From Acidisphaera sp. S103 (GTDB lineage Bacteria > Pseudomonadota > Alphaproteobacteria > Acetobacterales > Acetobacteraceae), in NCBI RefSeq assembly GCF_009765975.1, contig NZ_LMUJ01000054.1, forward strand, positions 46,101 to 85,056: 38,956 nucleotides of DNA, in the 5' to 3' direction. The notes below the pieces were generated by a model. It searched no databases, was not told where the DNA came from, and was given only the letters and a program-made list of their open reading frames with translations. Both the position numbers and the translations under genes were made by a program. Below, in pieces: positions 16,048-23,972 of the stretch; the first letter of the stretch is position 1; each line of letters begins with the position of its first letter.

Positions 16048-16470
16048 ATGGCGACCGAGCGTACTTTTTCTATTATCAAGCCTGATGCCACGCGGCGGAA
16101 CCTGACGGGTAAGGTCAATGCCGTGCTGGAAGAGGCCGGCCTGCGGATCGTCGCCCAGAAGCGCATCCATATGACCCAGGCCCAGGCTGAAGCGTTCTAT
16201 GGCGTCCATGCGGCGCGGCCGTTCTTTCGCGACCTGGTCACGTTCATGATCTCGGGCCCGGTCGTGGTGCAGGTGCTGGAAGGTGAGAACGCCGTTGCGC
16301 GCAACCGCGAGGTGATGGGCGCGACCAATCCGGCGAATGCCGAACCTGGCACCATCCGGAAGCTGTTCGCGGAGAGCATCGAGGCTAACTCGGTCCACGG
16401 GTCGGACAGCGCCGAGAATGCCGCGACGGAAATCGCCTACTTCTTTGCCGGAACCGATATCGTCGGATGA
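16048..16470 (+). CDS. ndk: Nucleoside diphosphate kinase
   Basis: The 140-residue cytoplasmic enzyme transfers the gamma-phosphate from ATP to other nucleoside diphosphates through a phospho-His intermediate. The catalytic H117 sits in the family motif NSVHGSDS, and the N-terminus [11 protein letters not shown] is the classic first strand. Length is normal. GGAGG (16038-16042) lies five bases before the ATG. Its TGA overlaps the ATG of the DoxX-family gene (ATGA), so the downstream gene is translationally coupled. Confidence 0.97.
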   Translation: MATERTFSIIKPDATRRNLTGKVNAVLEEAGLRIVAQKRIHMTQAQAEAFYGVHAARPFFRDLVTFMISGPVVVQVLEGENAVARNREVMGATNPANAEPGTIRKLFAESIEANSVHGSDSAENAATEIAYFFAGTDIVG

Positions 16471-16853
16471 AAGCCGGCGCCATGGATTGGGTCGGGCTGC
16501 TGGGACGCGTTCTCATGAGTGCGATCTTCATCCATGCCGGCTACGGCAAGGCGATGGAGCCGGCGGCGACGATGGCGGCGTTCCGTCACCTCGGGCTGCC
16601 GCTGCCCGGGGTGGCGTATGCCATCGCGCTTGCCATTGAACTGGGTGTCGGTTGCTTGTTCCTGGTTGGGTTCAGGGTGCGGGTGACCGGGCTGATCCTG
16701 GCGGGGTGGTGCATCGCGACAGCGTTGGTCGCGCACTACCATCCGGAAAACCGCGATGCGATGATCCACTTCATGAAGAACGTGTGCATGGCCGGCGGAT
16801 TTCTGCAGGCGGTGGCGTTCGGCACCGGCCGCTTCGGCCTCGATCGAACGTAG
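16467..16853 (+). CDS. DoxX family membrane protein
   Basis: The 128-residue inner-membrane protein has four predicted helices. It carries the family features: [16 protein letters not shown] in the first helix, [16 protein letters not shown] after it, and [16 protein letters not shown]. Members are linked to thiosulfate:quinone oxidation (DoxD) or to redox-stress membrane complexes, and most are uncharacterised. It starts inside the ndk stop codon and ends six bases before the glycosyltransferase start, so the three genes form one operon. The functional link between them is unclear. Confidence 0.85.
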   Translation: MKAGAMDWVGLLGRVLMSAIFIHAGYGKAMEPAATMAAFRHLGLPLPGVAYAIALAIELGVGCLFLVGFRVRVTGLILAGWCIATALVAHYHPENRDAMIHFMKNVCMAGGFLQAVAFGTGRFGLDRT

Positions 16854-16859
16854 CGGCGC

Positions 16860-18035
16860 ATGGCGGGCAAGCGGGTCCTGCTGGCCGCGGAGTTCATGCG
16901 TGGCGGCGCGACCGCCACTCGCCTGTTGCCGCTGGCGGACGCGCTGGCCGATCGAGGCCATGATGTGACGCTGGCGCTGCCGGCCGAACTGGCGGCGTCG
17001 GTCGCTGCCTCGGGGTTTCCGGTCGTCGATGCGCCGCGCTGGACCGTGGCGCCGCCACCCGGGTTCGTCGCGGTTTCCTATGCCGATCTGCTGATGCATG
17101 GTGGTTATGCTGCGCCCGATGCGCTGCGCGGGTTGATGGTGGGATGGCGCGGCGTGCTGGAGCAGGTGTCGCCGGATCTGCTGGTGGTTGATTTCGCGCC
17201 CACCGCGATGCTGGCGGCGCGCGTCGCCGGGATCGCAACGGCGGCCGTGGGGGACGGGTTCAGCCTGCCGCCGCTGATCGTGCCGCTGCCGAACATGCGG
17301 CCGTGGGCGGACGTGCCCGCGGACGCCGTCGAGAGTGTCGAGGGGCGGGTTCTTGCGGTGGTGAACGCCAGGCTTGGTGCCCAGCAGTTCCGGCGGCTGC
17401 GCGATTTGTTTGCTGATGTGCCGAGCTTTCTCTGCACGTTTCCGGAATTGGATCATTATCCGGATCGGCCGGATGCAGCCCCCTATGGCGAGGTCTTCAC
17501 GCCGTCGCGTGGGCCGGCGGCGGTGTGGCCCGCGGGAACCGGGGAGCGGATTTATGTCGACCTGGATCCACGGCACCCGGCGTTGGGTGCCATTGTCGCG
17601 GCGCTCGATCGGCTGGGGCTGCCTACGCTGATACAGGCGGCCGGCATGCCGGCTCGGCAGGCGGATGCGATGGAGCGGGCCGCCATCCAGGTGACGACGA
17701 CGGCCAATCGCGCGTCGGTGCTGTCCGGGTGCGATATCGTGGTGTGCCAGGGGCAGGACGTCGCGGTGCCGGCGCTGCTGGCGGGCAAGCCGCTGCTGAT
17801 GTTGCCGGTGTTCGTTGAGCAGATGATGACGTTGCACCGCGTGGCGACTCAGGGGCTGGGGCATGGGATCGAGCCGATTGCCGATATTGACGCGGTGGAC
17901 GCGGCGGTGCGCCGGTTGGTCGATGACAGAGCCTGCCGGCTGCGGGCGGTGAATTTTGGCCGTTTGTATGACGGCTACCGGCCGGGTATCGCCGTCGATG
18001 CCGTTGCCGACGCGATCGACGATTTGCTGGGCTGA
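16860..18035 (+). CDS. GT-B glycosyltransferase, UDP-glycosyltransferase/MGT-like
   Basis: The 391-residue protein has the two-Rossmann GT-B layout. The N-terminal half begins KRVLLAAEFMRGGATATRLLPLADALADRGHDVTLALP, an acceptor-binding domain typical of macrolide/UDP-glucuronosyl transferase-like proteins (written here in part; see 4-40). The C-terminal donor-side motif lies at 289-323: the usual His-Gly-Gly turn is replaced by CQGQDVAVPALLAGKPL. It is the third gene of the ndk operon. The acceptor may be a lipid, a hopanoid or a small molecule, which cannot be decided here. No signal peptide or membrane helix is seen. Confidence 0.75.
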   Translation: MAGKRVLLAAEFMRGGATATRLLPLADALADRGHDVTLALPAELAASVAASGFPVVDAPRWTVAPPPGFVAVSYADLLMHGGYAAPDALRGLMVGWRGVLEQVSPDLLVVDFAPTAMLAARVAGIATAAVGDGFSLPPLIVPLPNMRPWADVPADAVESVEGRVLAVVNARLGAQQFRRLRDLFADVPSFLCTFPELDHYPDRPDAAPYGEVFTPSRGPAAVWPAGTGERIYVDLDPRHPALGAIVAALDRLGLPTLIQAAGMPARQADAMERAAIQVTTTANRASVLSGCDIVVCQGQDVAVPALLAGKPLLMLPVFVEQMMTLHRVATQGLGHGIEPIADIDAVDAAVRRLVDDRACRLRAVNFGRLYDGYRPGIAVDAVADAIDDLLG

Positions 18036-18079
18036 GTCGGGCGGGCCGTGGCCCTCCGAAGGCTTCTTGCATCCACGCG

Positions 18080-18118
18080 GCACCGGACGGTGACGGTCCG
18101 ACCGTCCGCTGTCGGTGC
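18080..18118. repeat. Interrupted inverted repeat after the glycosyltransferase
   Basis: GCACCG (18080-18085) matches CGGTGC (18113-18118), and inside it GGACGGT (18085-18091) matches ACCGTCC (18101-18107). Together they can fold into a bulged hairpin 45 bases after the operon stop. No T tract follows. It may end the ndk transcript or be an intergenic palindromic element. Confidence 0.45.
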
Positions 18119-18173
18119 TGTGGCCCAATGACCTTGTGCGCTGGTACCGGACGGACGAGTGGCTGACGGATGG

Positions 18174-18437
18174 GCGCCGGATGCTGGCCTGGGGCCGGCC
18201 GAAGTTGATCAGTAGGCACAGCGGGTTGCTGGTCGCCCGTAGGTCGTTTTGGCATTGCGGGACATGCACGGCGCCGAGGCCGGACTTCCGCATCTCGGGG
18301 GCAAGGGCGTTCTCGTAGACCTTTTCGATGGACCCATGACCGAGCGCATTGGCAACCCTGAAAGTGCAGCCGATGATCCGTTCGGTCACCGGCTTCAACA
18401 ACCGCGCATTCCCTTCATCCATCTGCATCCCACTCAT
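18174..18437 (-). pseudogene. GxxExxY family protein remnant with internal deletion
   Basis: The minus-strand frame from 18437 reads a good GxxExxY-family N-terminus: VTERIIGCTFRVANALG, then GSIEKVYENALAPEMRKSGL at residues 35-54 with the E-x-x-Y signature. It then jumps to the family C-terminus, LRATSNPLCLLINFGRPQ. About 45-50 residues that should lie between them, including the GEY-ADL and VELKA core of the predicted nuclease-like fold, are missing. The normal stop is also lost, so the frame runs on across the glycosyltransferase antisense strand. I infer a decayed gene. Intact members are near 125 residues and of unknown function, often present in many copies in proteobacterial genomes. 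Confidence 0.75.
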
Positions 18438-18444
18438 CCGCCTT

Positions 18445-18465
18445 AAAAAACCTGCCCGGGGGTTT
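18445..18465 (-). terminator. Minus-strand terminator-like hairpin
   Basis: Read on the minus strand, AAACC (18465-18461) and GGTTT (18452-18448) pair around an 8-base loop, and six T span 18450-18445. The stem is short. It lies immediately upstream of the GxxExxY remnant, so it could stop transcripts before they reach it. Confidence 0.35.
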
Positions 18466-18737
18466 GCGACGACAGCTGACAGGGTGCGAATGCCCTACCC
18501 TGCGCGTGTTAGCGAAAGATGAACCCCTCCGGCGGGAATGGCCTGAGCCTGAGGCTTCGTGCATAAACAAATGCTTCGATGTTGGCACTGTCGCCCAGTC
18601 CCGTCATGGCGATGAGAGGCCGGCAGCGTTCGCCGGACAATTCGCTTATTCCCCGGCGAGCCCTAAGTCGTTCTTTCAGGATTGTGCCGTGGTGGGGGGC
18701 TCGGCATGATCGGGGTGGACAGGGGCAGGAGGTGTGC

Positions 18738-19487
18738 GTGGCCGGAACAATCGATCGGCAGGGGTATCGCTACATTCCGGGGCCATTCCAATATTCCGCT
18801 GGTGTCGCGGCGCTGACCGGTCATGCGATACAGCGCGTCCGTTTTGCCAACCCGGTGCCGTTGGCGGAGGGTTTTGGCCGCATCGAGACGTTTTTGCGCA
18901 ATGCCGAACTGCCTTTGACGGCGTTCTGTGCGTGTGAGTTGCGATCTCCGGCGCCGTTCACCGATGCGGGTTTCATCGCGTTCAACCGGGAATATTGCGG
19001 GACGCTGGAACGGTGGGGGATTTTCGCCAACGACCGCAATCCGGTGGCGCGCAGCAATGTCTGCCCGGAGATCGATCCACCGGCAGTACCGAGCTTCCAT
19101 GCGTTTTGTTATGTGGCTCCGGCGGCGGGGGCGGGCCATTCGTTCGTTGTCGCGGGCAGTGGGGAGTCCATGGAGGGCACCGGTCCTTACCGCGACAAGA
19201 CGGTGCGCTATGGCGAGACCGGTCCGGATGCGATCGCCGAGAAAGCGCGTTACGTGCTGGGGGTGATGGAAACGCGGATGGTCGCCCTGGATGCGGGCTG
19301 GGGGTCGACGACCGCGGTGCAGGTTTACTCAGTGCATGACGTGTATCCGTTCCTGGGGACCGAGATTGTCGCGCGCGGGGCGGCCCGGCACGGGCTGACC
19401 TGGCAGTTCTGCCGGCCGCCGGTGGTCGGGTTGGAATACGAGATGGATTGCCGGGGGGTGGCTGTGGAGCGGGTGGTTGAGGGGTGA
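18738..19487 (+). CDS. Conserved protein, possibly 2-amino-5-chloromuconate deaminase (CnbZ)-like
   Basis: The 249-residue soluble protein has no signal peptide. The start is taken as GTG 18738 because AGGAGG (18727-18732) lies five bases upstream and the conserved part (YRYIPGPFQYSAGVAALTG) begins soon after. Longer frames back to 18579 have no such site. Conserved-looking blocks are LTAFCACELRSPAPFT, GTLERWGIF, PVARSNVCPEIDPP and TTAVQVYSVHDVYPFL; the last resembles the RidA/YjgF-type closing segment. From memory, sequences like this are labelled CnbZ deaminase in databases, but I could not check this. It may remove amino groups from ring-cleavage or enamine intermediates. It is convergent with the PQQ dehydrogenase. 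Confidence 0.6.
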   Translation: MAGTIDRQGYRYIPGPFQYSAGVAALTGHAIQRVRFANPVPLAEGFGRIETFLRNAELPLTAFCACELRSPAPFTDAGFIAFNREYCGTLERWGIFANDRNPVARSNVCPEIDPPAVPSFHAFCYVAPAAGAGHSFVVAGSGESMEGTGPYRDKTVRYGETGPDAIAEKARYVLGVMETRMVALDAGWGSTTAVQVYSVHDVYPFLGTEIVARGAARHGLTWQFCRPPVVGLEYEMDCRGVAVERVVEG

Positions 19488-19606
19488 GCGTGGTGCCCAA
19501 TAATGGATGGGTCGGGCGAGATACCTCTTTACGTCGCGGCCCGAACGGTTCCGTCGCAAATTTCCCGGCAGACATGCAATACCCAAGGATGTAGGTGGAT
19601 TTATCC

Positions 19607-19648
19607 AGTTAGAGCGCGCTGACCGTGAACAGTCAGCGCGCTCTAACT
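19607..19648. repeat. Perfect 17-bp inverted repeat between convergent genes
   Basis: AGTTAGAGCGCGCTGAC (19607-19623) and its exact reverse complement (19632-19648) flank an 8-base loop. It lies 120 bases after the CnbZ-like stop and 91 bases from the PQQ-dehydrogenase stop. There is no T tract. It may serve as a bidirectional terminator. It also has the TTAGAGC...GCTCTAA ends known from dispersed palindromic elements in alphaproteobacteria. Confidence 0.8.
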
Positions 19649-19738
19649 CTCTCTCGAAGTGACTGCCCTTGAACTCGATCATCGCCTGCCGGTCCGTTGA
19701 AACCGTCGCCCGTTACCTCAGCGACGCGGTCCGGTCGG

Positions 19739-21823
19739 TTAGGGTCCCACAATAATTTGCCCGTACATCCAGGGATGCGGCGTGCAGATGTAGTAGTAAG
19801 TGCCGAGCTCCTTGAAGGTGATGGTCTTCGATTCCCCTTTGGCCAGCGCCCCGGTATCCCACTTGCTCTCCGATGCGCCAGGCGCCGTGGTCGAGGTCGC
19901 GGTATGCACGATGTCGCCGACGTTGGTGAATGTCACGGTGGTGCCCGGCTTCACCCGCGTGCGGGCAGGCCAGAACGCATACTCGACGTTGTTGTCGCCA
20001 ATATTGATTGTGTTCGTGCCGTTCGCGATCGGTCCCAACGGCCCGGCGATCCGCGACGGTGGTTGTGGTGGAGGCATCGGCGCCATCGACCCGTTCATTC
20101 CGAACACCCACAGCGCGTCGCCAGTGGCGCTGCCTTGGATCGAATTGCCGCCCGTAACGATGGCGATATATTCCTGACCATCCACTTCGTACACCGACGC
20201 CGGTGCATCGGCGCCAAAGCCGGTCTGGAATTTCCACAGCACCTCGCCCGATTTGGCATTCAGCACGACGAAGTTGCCATCGGGTTCACCGCGTAGCAGC
20301 AATCCTCCGGCGGTGACGGTCGAGCCGCCGCCGCCGCCCATGCGGTAGGGCATTTGGTGCTGCCACGCGATCTTATTCGAGCGGCTGTCGATCGCGGTGA
20401 ACGTGCCGCCGAACTGCGAGCCGATCGGCGCCGACTGCGTTCCGCCGGTATAGCGCAGGCCGTTCTTGTAGGTATCGCCGTAACGAGCGAACGTGCTCGA
20501 GCGGATAGTGCCGGGTACGTAGAAGAAGCCGGTATCGGGGCTGTAGGGCATCGGCGACCAATTCGTACCGCCCTGTCCGCCGGGTTGGATAACGACCGGG
20601 TCTTCCCAGAACGACTGGAATATACAGCCCGGCTTGTCGAAGCCCGGTGTCGGCGGCGCGCAGGTCGGCACCGTGTTGTCGCCGATCGGGTAGGGCTGAG
20701 TCGCGGCGGTGTGCTGCCGGGGCTCTTGCGGCACCGGCTTTTCTTCGATGCCGACCAGCGGCTTTCCATTGGTACGGTCCAGGATATAGACCCATCCTGT
20801 CCGCCCGGCCTCGGCAAGTCCCTTGCGGGGTTGGCCGTTGATCACTGTATCGAACAGCACCACCGGGCTGGCGGCGTCATAGTCCCAAATATCGTGGTGC
20901 ACTTCCTGGAAGTGCCAGGCGTAAGCACCAGTTTTGGCGTTGATCGCCATGATCGAGGAACAGAACAGATTGTCGCCATCGCGCACCGCGCCGTTGTAAT
21001 CCGGACCGCAATTGCCTGTTGCGAAATAGAGCAACCCAAGTTCGGGATCGACCGCGGGTGTGTTCCACACCGGGGCACCGCCGCGCATCGCCTGATCGCT
21101 GCCTTTCGGCCAACTCTCGCTGCCGACTTCGCCCGGTGCAGGCAATGTGTAGGCGCGCCACAGAATTTTACCGGTCTTGGCATCCAGCGCGGTCAGCCGG
21201 CCGCGCGTGCCGAACTCCCCGCCCGCGATACCGCTATAGACGATACCATCATAGTAGAGCGGCGCACTGGTGACGACGTAGCCGTTGTGCCAGTCCTCGA
21301 TCGGTGTCTTCCAGACCTCCTTGCCGGTCTTGATGTCGAGCGCGACGACATTGGTGTCGAGCTGGCCAAGGAACACCATCCCCTCGCCCATTGCGAGGCC
21401 ACGGTTCAGCCAGCCGCAGCACACCGTATTGATCGCCTGGTCGATGTGGGAATAGCGTTCCCACAGAAACTCGCCGGTTTTCGCGTTGAGGGCGAAGACA
21501 TCGTCGTTGCCGGTAACCACGTACATGATACCGTCGCGGACCAGCGGCGTGGCCTCGGCCGAATACTTGCCACCGACGCCGGACCCTTTCAGGTGGGTCA
21601 TCCACGCGCCTTTAAGCTGGCTGGCATTCTCCGTATTGATCTGCTTCAGCGTCGAATAGCGCTGGTTCGTCAAATTGCCGCCGTTTGTCACCCAGTCCTT
21701 TCCAACCGGGCTCTTGAGCAGTTGATCGATATCCGGATCCGAGGCCCGAGCAGTCGCGGCGCCTACGCAAAGCAGGCAGACCGTCGCTGCTACAGATAGA
21801 AATAGCCTGTAACGTTTGGACAT
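19739..21823 (-). CDS. PQQ-dependent dehydrogenase with C-terminal cupredoxin domain
   Basis: The 694-residue periplasmic quinoprotein begins with a Sec-type leader (MSKRYRLFLSVAATVCLLC, cleavage near ARA-SD). The eight-bladed propeller carries repeated ALDAKTGK-like W motifs, the vicinal disulfide C135-C136, the metal-site E203 and N271, and the catalytic Asp region HHDIWDYD (309-316). Blades end at VFGMNG; a Pro-rich linker then leads to a roughly 85-residue type-1 copper domain with ligands H640, C680, H683 and M686. A copper domain in place of the usual cytochrome c suggests electrons pass from PQQH2 to copper inside one chain. The substrate is probably an alcohol or sugar. The start at 21823 follows GGGGGAG; the upstream ATG at 21916 would precede the leader with 31 polar residues. 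Confidence 0.93.
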   Translation of the reverse strand: MSKRYRLFLSVAATVCLLCVGAATARASDPDIDQLLKSPVGKDWVTNGGNLTNQRYSTLKQINTENASQLKGAWMTHLKGSGVGGKYSAEATPLVRDGIMYVVTGNDDVFALNAKTGEFLWERYSHIDQAINTVCCGWLNRGLAMGEGMVFLGQLDTNVVALDIKTGKEVWKTPIEDWHNGYVVTSAPLYYDGIVYSGIAGGEFGTRGRLTALDAKTGKILWRAYTLPAPGEVGSESWPKGSDQAMRGGAPVWNTPAVDPELGLLYFATGNCGPDYNGAVRDGDNLFCSSIMAINAKTGAYAWHFQEVHHDIWDYDAASPVVLFDTVINGQPRKGLAEAGRTGWVYILDRTNGKPLVGIEEKPVPQEPRQHTAATQPYPIGDNTVPTCAPPTPGFDKPGCIFQSFWEDPVVIQPGGQGGTNWSPMPYSPDTGFFYVPGTIRSSTFARYGDTYKNGLRYTGGTQSAPIGSQFGGTFTAIDSRSNKIAWQHQMPYRMGGGGGSTVTAGGLLLRGEPDGNFVVLNAKSGEVLWKFQTGFGADAPASVYEVDGQEYIAIVTGGNSIQGSATGDALWVFGMNGSMAPMPPPQPPSRIAGPLGPIANGTNTINIGDNNVEYAFWPARTRVKPGTTVTFTNVGDIVHTATSTTAPGASESKWDTGALAKGESKTITFKELGTYYYICTPHPWMYGQIIVGP

Positions 21824-22108
21824 TTCGCTACTCCCCCAATGTTTCTGAGTGACATTCTTGGGTGGCCGCCCGGACTTGACCGGGTTGGGGAAGGATGCTG
21901 ACCGCTTCTGCGTCAATCCGCAAGTGTGCCGAGGCCTACTTGCGGGTTGACGGGGACGACAGAACCTCGCGGCGCTTTGGTGCGCCAGATAGTTTCGCCT
22001 ATTTATTCCTGTCTGACGCTGGCGTTTTGACTGTCACTGAGCATGAATGATCGGGTATAGAAATCACTCTCTGCCCAGGCCCTGACGATCACGACTGGCT
22101 GTCTTCGG

Positions 22109-22552
22109 TCATGCCAGTCGAGGCCGGCGCCGCACCATCAGCGGTAGAATGATCCCGACGCCGATACCCCAGAATCCGTTGATCAGGAATGACCGCAGCC
22201 AACTTAGTGGTACCCAGCCGGCGCCGATCGGCAGACCCTTGATCGCCGGCACCACCAGCAGGCCCACCAGCGCCGCGATGATCCCCAGGATCAGGCCGCA
22301 TAGCCAGAGCGGCGCGGTCATCCTGGGCAGGAGCAGTCCGAAGACGATCCCGTAGAGGCCACCCCAGAAGCAAAGATCAAGAATCAGGGGCACACCGAGC
22401 GGTGGCACCGCTTTGGTGGGATAGGGCGGCGGCATTGCCAAGCCGGGCAGATTCAGGACGTGCAATGCCTCCCACATCGCCTGGTGGAAGGTCAGCACCG
22501 AAATCGCCGCGGCGATAAAGCCCAGGATGGCGCGTTTCGCGGGGGTGTCCAT
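22109..22552 (-). CDS. Hypothetical four-helix membrane protein
   Basis: The 147-residue protein has four hydrophobic segments (about 8-25, 55-77, 82-104 and 120-140) and a basic tail MVRRRPRLA. The first helix carries HQAMWEALH, and the loop PPPYPTKAVPPLGVP lies before the second. AGAGGAAA precedes the start on the minus strand. I do not recognise a named family. It is on the same strand as the PQQ dehydrogenase, 285 bases upstream of it. A hairpin (GACTGGC 22093-22099, GCCAGTC 22113-22119) overlaps its stop codon and may end its transcript. Confidence 0.75.
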   Translation of the reverse strand: MDTPAKRAILGFIAAAISVLTFHQAMWEALHVLNLPGLAMPPPYPTKAVPPLGVPLILDLCFWGGLYGIVFGLLLPRMTAPLWLCGLILGIIAALVGLLVVPAIKGLPIGAGWVPLSWLRSFLINGFWGIGVGIILPLMVRRRPRLA

Positions 22553-22672
22553 AGACGTTTCCTCTCATTCTTGCTTGATCCGAGGCTCTGCCAGGTAACA
22601 GCCGATTGTCAAATACTTTCACGGCCAGGCGCAGGGGGCCGTCCAGGACTGCCTTTGGGGCGGCATCGCCGG

Positions 22673-23626
22673 TCAAACGGCCCGTACCAGCGGCAATTTC
22701 GTTCCGGCTGCCTGGCGTTCGGCCAGTACTTCGCGCCGGAAGCTGAACAGCTTGGCGGGGCGGCCGCCTGTTTCGGTTGTTACTTCGCCTGTTTCTTCTA
22801 CCAGATCTTGCTGATCGATCAACCGGCGGAAATTCTGCTTGTGCAGCAGGCGTCCGGCCAGTGCCTCGACTGTCCGCTGCAATTGCAACAATGTGAACCC
22901 CGGTGGCATCAATTCAAAAACCACAGGTCTGTACTTGATTTTTGCGCGCAACCGAGCGATGCCGGTGGCTAGGATGCGGCGGTGATCGTGGCGCATGGGC
23001 TCGCCCAGCGCCTCGGTCAGGGTTTCGGATAAACCGGCCGCGGCGGGGCGGCCCTCGGCGACCAGGCCGGCTTCCCACAGCAATTCGTAACGTTGAAGAA
23101 CCAGCTCTTCATTCCACCGCTGGCCGCGCAGACCGAAATTGATCGTGATCCGCTGCTGCCGGGCCCGCTGGGTCGCCGGGTCGTCGGCACTGTCGGCCCA
23201 GTCGTATAGCGGGGGCGCCAGGATCGATTCCCCCAGTGCGGCACCGGGTCCGCGAAAGTCCTCCCACGGGAAGAATCGGTACCAGGGTTGCCAGGCGGCG
23301 TCCCAACCGGCCATCACCGGGGCTTCGCGTGTCAGGCCCAGATAGCTGACCGACACCACGCGCCCCAGCGTGCCTTGTTTCCGGTCCTGGTCGGCGAAAG
23401 TGTAGAGTTGCTCGACATATCCCAACGGATGGTGGGTCTGGGTTTCCACCCAGGATCGCAGCCCGGCCTGCAGCGAGCGGTGGCCGGGCTCGAACGGGCC
23501 GGACGGCAGGGCGCCGCCATGTTCGATCGTCAGGACGCGCGGCTGCCCGTCGGTCACGGCGACGATCACCGCGGTCAACTCCGCGGCGACGGCGACGTTG
23601 TCGTTTTCCATACCATGATCCGGCAT
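22673..23626 (-). CDS. NrtR-like NAD regulator: degenerate Nudix domain plus winged helix
   Basis: The 317-residue protein has an N-terminal Nudix-like domain (about 10-200). Its Nudix-box region lacks the usual REUXEE catalytic Glu cluster, reading PFEPGHRSLQAGLRSWVETQ. The C-terminal part from residue 226 (LRAKIKYRPVVFEL, LLQLQRTVEALAGR, HKQNFRRLID, GRPAKLFSF) is the winged-helix domain of NrtR-type regulators. These bind ADP-ribose or related molecules and repress NAD-biosynthesis genes. A nearby divergent pncC-type NMN amidase gene fits that role. Both ATG 23626 and ATG 23611 lack a good Shine-Dalgarno sequence. An alternative is a non-regulatory Nudix protein, but the winged helix argues against it. 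Confidence 0.8.
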   Translation of the reverse strand: MPDHGMENDNVAVAAELTAVIVAVTDGQPRVLTIEHGGALPSGPFEPGHRSLQAGLRSWVETQTHHPLGYVEQLYTFADQDRKQGTLGRVVSVSYLGLTREAPVMAGWDAAWQPWYRFFPWEDFRGPGAALGESILAPPLYDWADSADDPATQRARQQRITINFGLRGQRWNEELVLQRYELLWEAGLVAEGRPAAAGLSETLTEALGEPMRHDHRRILATGIARLRAKIKYRPVVFELMPPGFTLLQLQRTVEALAGRLLHKQNFRRLIDQQDLVEETGEVTTETGGRPAKLFSFRREVLAERQAAGTKLPLVRAV

Positions 23627-23688
23627 GGGGGTGCTTGTCGCACGCCGGGGGCTTGGTTCGCCACCGCCAATCCGGATCGGGGGCGGGT

Positions 23689-23859
23689 TTATCGGCTCCT
23701 CAGGGTGGTGGCCTGGATCGCGGCGCCGATACCCAGCACCATCGCCTGGGCCGCGATGGTCATGATCGCGGTGCCGATCAGCGCGCCGGCCAGAAGGGCG
23801 CCGTCTGGACGCGGCGGCCGCGGAATTCCGGTGTTTTTAAGGCGTTGCATGACAGCCAT
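23689..23859 (-). CDS. Possible small single-helix membrane protein
   Basis: The 56-residue frame has a basic, Pro-containing N-terminus (MQRLKNTGIPRPPRPDG) and one long hydrophobic helix (ALLAGALIGTAIMTIAAQAM). ATG 23850 has GGAAAG nine bases upstream, and ATG 23859 is the in-frame alternative. It lies between the NrtR-like gene and divergent pncC. It has no recognised family, and the evidence is only composition and position. Confidence 0.4.
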   Translation of the reverse strand: MAVMQRLKNTGIPRPPRPDGALLAGALIGTAIMTIAAQAMVLGIGAAIQATTLRSR

Positions 23860-23972
23860 CTTTCCGTTTGCCGGCAGTGTAGTCTCGCCTGCCTGCCAAA
23901 GGTTACGTCCCGCGCATGGACAGGATCGTCGTCGCGGGCAAGTATCCCCGGCATTAACAACGGGAGACACCG

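Noticed and set aside
16437-18437. Minus-strand open frame of 666 residues
   Set aside because: Only its first 88 residues show homology (GxxExxY remnant). The rest is antisense to the glycosyltransferase and doxX and has shadow composition.
20354-21799. Plus-strand open frame of 481 residues
   Set aside because: It is antisense to the PQQ dehydrogenase, whose motifs are continuous on the minus strand.
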